A DNA stretch of 13,635 bases, from the NCBI GenBank assembly GCA_002179805.1, contig NAVB01001553.1, positions 1 to 13,635 of the forward strand, given 5' to 3'. A program made the translations under genes and the position numbers. Below the pieces are notes generated by a model. That model did no database searches and was not told the origin of the DNA. It worked only from the letters and a program-made list of their open reading frames with translations. Below, one piece after another: positions 8,473 through 13,635 of this stretch. This DNA is from Acanthamoeba lenticulata (Eukaryota; Discosea; Longamoebia; Acanthamoebidae). Numbering within the stretch: position 1 is the stretch's first letter; the number at the start of each line of letters is the position of its first letter.

Positions 8473-10381
8473 TTACTCGTCGCCGGAGGACGTGCCGTCC
8501 TCATCCTCGTCACTGGGCTCATTTTGCACCAAGGAGGCCAGCGAGGAGAGGAGAGACGACGAGGGCTGCGGAGACTCGTCCGGCGGTGAGAGGAGAGACG
8601 CCACTGAGTTGGCGCCAGGAGACGACGAGGGCGGCTTGCCCCCTGAGGCGAGCAGCTCGCGCTTGCCAGTCCACGGGAAGCCGAGCGCGTCCAGCAGCAG
8701 GAAGCGATCCTGTGTACCGCATGAAGAACAAGCATGGATCAGTCACCAGGCGCTTATCGTGGGCGTGGTCTTGGGCCTGGCGGGGGTGATGGGCATGGCA
8801 CCTTCTTCAGATTCTTCTTGCGGTGATTTTTACGCTGTGTGCTGACCCACTCGTAGAGCTGCTTCGTGTTGCCTGCAAGGTGATTGTACATTTTCACAAT
8901 TAATTGTGGTATTTTGCAGGTTTAGTTTTGAACACTGGGGGCCATGACGTCTCCAAAAGGCACAAGTGTACGCGAGGCCTCACGTACCCGAGTAGGGGAT
9001 GTAGAGGTGGCCATGCTTCTGCTTGAACTGCTTGAGCTCCTCAAAGCGCTCCTCCCATGTCCGCCTTGTTCGAGAGCGCACGTAGTCGGACGAATACCTG
9101 CATGATGAAATCGAGATGAGACAACGCCACCTTGGGTTTGGCCCCACCACATCCACACCCGTACCCATTGTCGTCGTCCTCGTCGCCGCCCTTGTCGTCT
9201 CGCCCATCGCTGGGTGAATCATCGTCGCGTCGCCGCCGCTTATTCGGCGTGTCGCTGCCGTCTCCCCGCTCGCCGCTTGGGCCACCCTTGGTGGGCTGCA
9301 GCGGGAGCGGGTGGGGCTGGATGGGCAGGAGCGCCTGCTGGGGCTTGGCGGACGACGATGATGACGAAGAGGAGGACGAAGCGGAGGACGACGAGGCGGA
9401 GGCCGCCGATGATGAAGCCGCAGACGATGCAGCCGGCGACGATGAGCCCGACGACGCGGCCAGGTGCTGATGGAACGCGAGCTGCGACTGGTGGTGCGAC
9501 GGCAGGCCCTGGCTGAAGACGTGCTGGGGCGGCCCCATGGGCGGGAGCTGGTTGTGCGGGCCCTGCGAGGCCAGGAAGTGGGCGCCCAGCGGGCCCATCT
9601 GGAGCAGCGCGTGGTGGGGGTCGCGCTTGCCGCCGGCTCCGGAGCCCGCAGCGGCGGCCGCAGCGGCAGCCGCGGCGATGAGGCCCTGCTGGGCGGGGAT
9701 GATGTTGGCCTTGAGGCGCTCGAGGAGCGCACGGTCGTGCTCGATGTCGTCGCGCTCTTTGAGTTGGCGGTCGCGCTCCTTCTCCCACTCGCCCTTGATG
9801 CGCTCGATCTCGAGGCGCGCCTTCTCGGCATCGGCGAGCGAGATGACCCACGCACTTCGAATTTTTTCGATTTCGTCCCGCGCCGCTCGCTGGATCTCCT
9901 CCTCGATGATCTGCTCGACTCCGCGCATGGGAGCCGGCGCCGGGCCTATGCCCTTCTCGCGCGTCTCGAGTTCGCGCGCCTTGGTATCCAGCTCGGTCTT
10001 GCGCTTGGCCAGGGTCTGCTTCTCGCGCTCGATCTCTTTTTCCCAGGCCTGGCGCTCGGACACGAGCTTGTCGAGCTCCTGGCGGATGATGTTTTTGCCG
10101 TTCTCGATCATTTCCCAGCCCTGGTCGAACCGCTGCCGCTCCTTCTCAATCGCAGCCCGCTCCCGGACCATGCCGGCCCGCTCAGCGATGATGGCCTCGC
10201 GTTCATTGGCAATGCTGCGTCGCTCGGCCGCGAGGGCTGCTCTCTCCCAGTCCCGTTGTTGGTCGTTGTCGGGGTTGTTATTGTTGTCCTGTATCTGGTC
10301 TGTACGCTTGCGCTTGGTGTCCTTCAGGGTCGACGTTGACACGAGGGTAGGCATGGCCACGTGTGAGCCGTCGGCTTCCAT
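8473..10381 (-). CDS. Coiled-coil protein with C-terminal helicase-associated (HA) domain
   Basis: Probable nuclear, nucleic-acid-binding protein of unknown function. Exons in transcript order: 9165-10381, 8988-9097, 8802-8872, 8473-8709, giving 544 residues. A KRKR cluster (23-26) could be a nuclear signal. Residues about 40-225 form a long Glu/Arg/Lys-rich coiled coil broken at GPAPAPMRG (146-154). Then come poly-Ala (about 236-245), a His/Gln/Pro-rich stretch, a poly-Ser/Ala tract (about 310-344), KRRRRDDD (about 381-388) and an acidic patch. Residues 420-479 (WEERFEELKQFKQKHGH, YEWVSTQRKNHRKKN, LDALGFPW) fit the helicase-associated domain pattern (W..F..L..F...HGH, L..WV..QR, L..LGF.W). 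The remaining tail is Ser/Pro-rich and acidic, ending SSGDE. No helicase motifs are seen. The start is the first in-frame ATG. It follows a CACAACAG acceptor-like site at about 10392, so a 5' UTR intron or a further upstream exon is possible. Confidence 0.85.
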
Positions 10382-11421
10382 AGCGTCCCCCTGTTGTGAA
10401 CAACACCAGGGTAGCACGGGTGAGGATTGTTGTTTTGGTGTTCCGGTTGGCGAGTAGGAGAAAAAGGCAAAGTCCCGAGATCGGGTGACTGAAAATATGC
10501 CAAAAATTTGGAGACATGTTCGGGCAGGAGGGGCGATATCAAGAACAAGAAGAACCTGGTGGGCTGGGTTATCCGCCCTGGAGGCAGGGGCCCAAGGGGG
10601 CTCTTGGAATCAAACTTCTTCCTTCTCATGCGTGTGCGCAGTAGGAGGGCAGGGTGGCAGGGGTGCGTGGGGTGCGGGATACCTCAGGCCTTAAGGAAGC
10701 GAGGTGCTCGGCAGCCAAAGGGTGCACCGGTGCGATATCAGTGTGGCTCCGCGCTGCGAGGACATAAGAAGGCAGAGAGGTCCAGACCCGACGCAATAAA
10801 CGCCCAAAGTGGTGGGAAAAACAACAAGATGAATTTTAGAACAAGAAGAGAGTGTGACTTTTGGGAGGAAGAGTGGGTGCCTCGAAACGTGGAGGGTGCG
10901 GTACTGAGACCAGTACCTTTGTCTGCCTCAGCCTGCATGCGGTGTGCGCCCCGGTGGCTACGGTTGAGCGTTTGGAGTTGCCTTGGTTTTTTTTTTGTGC
11001 AGGCCAGGAGTCGCCGGGGAAGTTGGGCGCCCAGTCGCAATTCCGTGGTGATTGGTCGTTGCCCCCGAGGCCTGATGTTGTTCCGGTCGGCGGGCCGCAA
11101 GGCAAGTCCACCAGCACAAGGAGCAGTCGTACGGGCCGCCAACCCCAACTGCAAAGGCTTTGTGCTCTTGCTTGGTGGCGTTGTGGGAAAGCACCTTGGT
11201 TGCTGGGAGGACAATTTGTCTCGGCGAAGGTAACACCTTTTGTCCATCTATCGACAAGGAACTGAGCACCCCAGGGAGAAAAGGAGTAAACTGGCCCTAT
11301 TATGGAGAAAACCACAAGCCAAACGCAACCCGGGCAAGAAGGAACACAGGATAATCTTTTGAGGCTCGTTTATTATTATACAAATCAACAACAAACTTTG
11401 AGTGTTTTCACTCGAGTTCGT
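10382..11421. other. Unassigned 1 kb region; possible hypothetical gene on + strand
   Basis: This lies upstream of the HA-domain gene and downstream of the GTPase stop, both on the - strand. The part next to 10381 should contain the HA-gene promoter. On the + strand, one frame stays open from 10508 to 11233, with its first ATG at 10628 (201 codons). It contains protein-like segments such as GHKKAERSRPDAINAQSGG and CDFWEEEWVPRN. A strong acceptor (T10 then GTGCAG, ending 11002) and a donor (AAG/GTAAC at 11230) bracket 11003-11229. However, several - strand frames are open over the same bases and no family is recognised, so I do not call a gene. No tRNA, rRNA or other structured RNA was recognised. 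Confidence 0.3.
11369..11374 (-). other. Candidate poly(A) signal of the GTPase gene
   Basis: The - strand reads AATAAA about 48 nt after the TGA (11424-11422) of the extended GTPase model. The position fits a 3' end signal and supports a transcript that continues past the earlier TAA at 11764-11762. Confidence 0.4.
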
Positions 11422-12712
11422 TCATCCATAGACGTTCCGCCACGCTGCGTGGCTGACCCTGTACGTTGAAGTGAAGAAGTATTAGAGAGATTGCGAGTGC
11501 AAAGTAATGGGCCACATAAAGCGAAGAAGAACTCAGTAAAGAATTATAATCACAAGAGGTCATTGTCTAACACGTGTAATAAAGACATCCTTGTCCTTTG
11601 CCAACACAGTGAGTTCTTAATCTAGTGAGATTTACGTACCAGTAGTTCGGCTTTGCAGGCACGGCAGGAACGGCGAACACTGACGCCGGAGGAAGCAAGG
11701 TTTTTGAACCCCAACGCGGAGTCTATTTACGAAGAAAAGAAAAAGAAATGGCCGTGCTCTCTTAGCTCCAGCGGGTGGTGCTCACTTCATCTTCCTGCGC
11801 TTGCTTCTGTTTATCTATGGTTGTGAGGGTGTCGCTAAGCCAGCGGAAACCCTCCTCTAGTCCTTCCCCGGTCAAACCACACGTTGCCTGCACCCACCAT
11901 CTTTGCAGCCACCAGACAAGGCGTTGGTCAGCGGCGCAATCGGACGCTTGTGGAGCGAGAAGGCCAGGCGCAACGCACCTTCGCCCCCGCAGGAGCGGTG
12001 GAGTTGTTGAGGACGGAGTTGCCGAGGTAGGCACCGATGGGATGGTGGCGTAGCCTGCGAGGGACGCGGTGTAGGAGACAGGCTCGGACCCAGCAGCAGC
12101 AGAAGAAGATGGGGGTCTGGTCGTTGTTGCGTGCAGCGCCAGCGCATTGAGCACTTCATGCGGCGGCTTAGCTTGTGGGGCGTCGCTCTTGTTGGCCAGC
12201 AGCAAGAAGGGTGCTCCTTTAAGCTCAGGGGCAGAGAGCAGAGAGTGAAGCGCGTCTCGCACGTCCCTCAGCCGCTGTGCGTCCGTCATGTCTGCCGCGT
12301 CCACGACGAATACTGCCGCAGCCGCGCCGCTGTAGCAGATGGGCCACATCTGCCGCAGCCGCGACTGACCTCCCACGTCCCACACCGCCAGGATGGGTCC
12401 GCCACTTCCACATCTAACGGCCTCTACTTGGAAGCCTATCGTGGGTGCCAAGTTGACGACGGTTTGTGGTGCATCTGATGAAGTGGATGGCGCAGAGGAG
12501 CTTCCGTAACCGACGAAAAATCTCGAGAGGAGGCTAGCTTGCAGGCTGGCAGTGTCGGCAGCTGCGCTCGTCTGGCTTTGGCGACGTCTTTCATCTTGTT
12601 CAACCAGCTTGTAGAGAATTGTAGACTTTCCCGCATTGTCGAGCCCAACCATGACAATCTTGGCTTCCTTCTCCACCTCCTCGCCCCACCACGAGGACAG
12701 CCAACCGCCCAT
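11422..12712 (-). CDS. Arf/Arl-family small GTPase with inserts and C-terminal extension
   Basis: Membrane-traffic type GTPase switch. Exons in transcript order: 11979-12712, 11786-11900, 11640-11722, 11422-11458, giving 322 residues; Arf proteins are usually about 180. MGGWLSSWW offers Gly2 for N-myristoylation. G1 is GLDNAGKST (23-31), G2 APTIGF (Thr91), G3 WDVGGQ (111-116, with the switch II Gln), G4 NKSD (174-177) and G5 ATCGLTGEG (250-258), all intact. A low-complexity insert (about 40-85) separates G1 from G2, and another (about 195-243) precedes G5. The 78-bp intron 11901-11978 is stop-free but is called because splicing gives RWWVQATC, the Arf pattern. A GTGAGC donor at 11785 and two further exons add TPRWGSKTLLPP..AKPNYWVSHAAWRNVYG. 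Without that splice the protein ends EVSTTRWS at 11762. The GTPase core is firm; the extension is moderately supported by phase and a downstream AATAAA. Confidence 0.85.
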
Positions 12713-12897
12713 CTATCCTGAAGTCTGCAGAGATGGGCTTGCCCAGCACGTTTGAGTTCGCTTCTCTCTTTCGTTCACTTTTACCGCAAACTGGCCGTTG
12801 GAGCACTTGCGTTTGTTGTTGGCGTCTTCTGGCCAGCAGAGCTCTTGGTGTGCACGTATTTTTTATTTATTTATTTATTCTACAGTCACGCACCAGC
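12713..12897. promoter_or_regulatory. Shared divergent promoter region
   Basis: 185 bp separate the start codons of the GTPase (-) and the deacetylase-family gene (+), so both promoters and 5' UTRs must lie here or overlap. A TTTA repeat (about 12860-12879) ends in TTCTACAG, 10 bp before the + strand ATG. This resembles a pyrimidine-rich splice acceptor, so a small 5' UTR intron, perhaps from GTGTGC at about 12849, is possible. Confidence 0.5.
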
Positions 12898-13635
12898 ATG
12901 GAGATCGGCAAGAACAAGAAGTTTGTAGTGATCTACTCCAGCGAGCAAGAGCGCTTTGTGACCCCGCATGGCCTGTACCTTGGTGAAAAGGTGCCCGCCG
13001 TTGAAACGCCGGAGCGCACCAAGCTGATCATCGAGAAGCTGGTTGAATCTGGTACTTTTTCTTTGATTACACTTTACCCACAAAGGGACTAGTGTCAGGT
13101 GTTCTTGAGAACTAAAGAACACCAATAATAACGTTAAAACACCAGTGGAGTTGCCACCAATCTGAGCGATTTTCTCAGTTTCGCCTCATCTCACTCCGGC
13201 AAACCGGTGGGCTCTCGAAAAGGGCAGGTGGATGTTGTGGAGCCGCAGTCGTATCCCATTGAGCACATCCTGGCCGTGCACGGGGAGGACTACGTGAACT
13301 TTATCAAGACTGTCAACTCGACACCGATTGAAGATCCCGAGATTCCTGAAGGGCACGTGTTTGGCCAGCTTTTTCTTCCACTCTTTCGCCAAGAGTGCTC
13401 AACCGAACGTTCTCTACAGGAGGCCAGCGCCTGTGGCCTACCCGTTCACCTTCCCCTACGCTCGCCCGGGCTTGTCGAAGCACCGTTCCAAGTCTATCAT
13501 TGCGCAGATGGGCCGATATGTCTTTGACCTCTCGACGCCCATCAACGTCGACACCTACCCTGTACGCCCGCTCGCTCGCCCCTTTGTCCTCGCTCGTCCT
13601 GTCCACACGTGTCCAGGAGCAGAGGCTGAAGCCTT
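12898..13635 (+). CDS. Histone deacetylase/acetylpolyamine amidohydrolase-family protein, 5' part
   Basis: Zinc-hydrolase-family protein that would remove acetyl groups from protein lysines or polyamines. Predicted exons are 12898-13051, 13223-13358 and 13420-13561; the next probably starts at 13617 and runs off the window. Visible: KFVVIYSSEQERF, GLYLGEKVPAVETPERTKLI, then VDVVEPQSYPIEHILAVHGE and DYVNFIKTV, the N-terminal pattern of acetylpolyamine amidohydrolases (E-PER..I, AVH..DYV.F). After an acidic stretch come PAPVAYPFTFPYARPG and GRYVFDLSTPINVDTYP, matching the region before the catalytic core. The zinc ligands and catalytic histidines lie beyond the right edge, so activity cannot be judged. 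At the 13359-13419 intron an alternative 37-bp splice (13357-13393) also keeps frame; the longer one has the better acceptor. The last exon's phase is uncertain. Confidence 0.75.

Noticed and set aside
9464..10457. Long + strand frames (291 and 306 codons) opposite the coiled-coil protein
   Set aside because: They mirror a Glu/Arg/Ala-rich coiled coil and have Ser/Arg or Leu-rich antisense composition. The - strand frame has a clear domain continuing across spliced exons.
11690..11720. tRNA B-box-like GGTTCAAAAACC on the - strand
   Set aside because: Spacing does not fit a T-arm, no partner A box or cloverleaf is visible, and the bases fall in a predicted GTPase exon.
13357..13393. 37-bp intron in the deacetylase-family gene
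   Set aside because: It keeps frame but is shorter than any other intron here. The overlapping 61-bp alternative (13359-13419) has a better pyrimidine-rich acceptor and a smoother protein join.

Overview
The window looks like nuclear DNA of an intron-rich, GC-rich protist, most likely an amoebozoan of the Acanthamoeba type. The reasons are dense short introns (about 60 to 170 bp) with GT..AG borders, often GTACG or GTGCG donors; pyrimidine, CT and GGA simple repeats confined to introns and UTRs; compact spacing; and eukaryote-only families (kinesin-13, USP deubiquitinase, Arf-like GTPase). The species call is inference. Every gene had to be rebuilt by hand-splicing, so exon borders are predictions that were checked for phase and for family motifs.

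Layout: (1) 83-1561, + strand, 3' part of a kinesin-13 motor gene that runs in from the left edge. (2) 1681-3667, - strand, a ten-exon type II membrane glycosyltransferase-like protein, convergent with the kinesin. (3) 3935-8073, - strand, a thirteen-exon ubiquitin-specific protease of the USP53/USP54 type with a very acidic tail. (4) 8473-10381, - strand, a coiled-coil protein with a C-terminal helicase-associated domain but no helicase. (5) 10382-11421, about 1 kb with no confident gene. (6) 11422-12712, - strand, an Arf/Arl GTPase with large inserts and a predicted spliced C-terminal extension. (7) 12898 to the right edge, + strand, the 5' part of a histone deacetylase/acetylpolyamine amidohydrolase-family gene, divergent from the GTPase across a 185 bp shared promoter region.

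The genes do not form a pathway. They are ordinary cell-biology genes (microtubule depolymerisation, glycosylation, deubiquitination, a probable nuclear factor, membrane trafficking, deacetylation) packed closely, four of them head to tail on the - strand. No mobile element, CRISPR array, rRNA or tRNA gene was recognised. The points most worth a second look are the domain make-up of the USP and the helicase-associated-domain protein, the hairpin and tiny upstream ORF touching the USP start codon, the alternative C-terminus of the GTPase, a set of stop-free introns whose lengths are multiples of three, and the unassigned 1 kb region.
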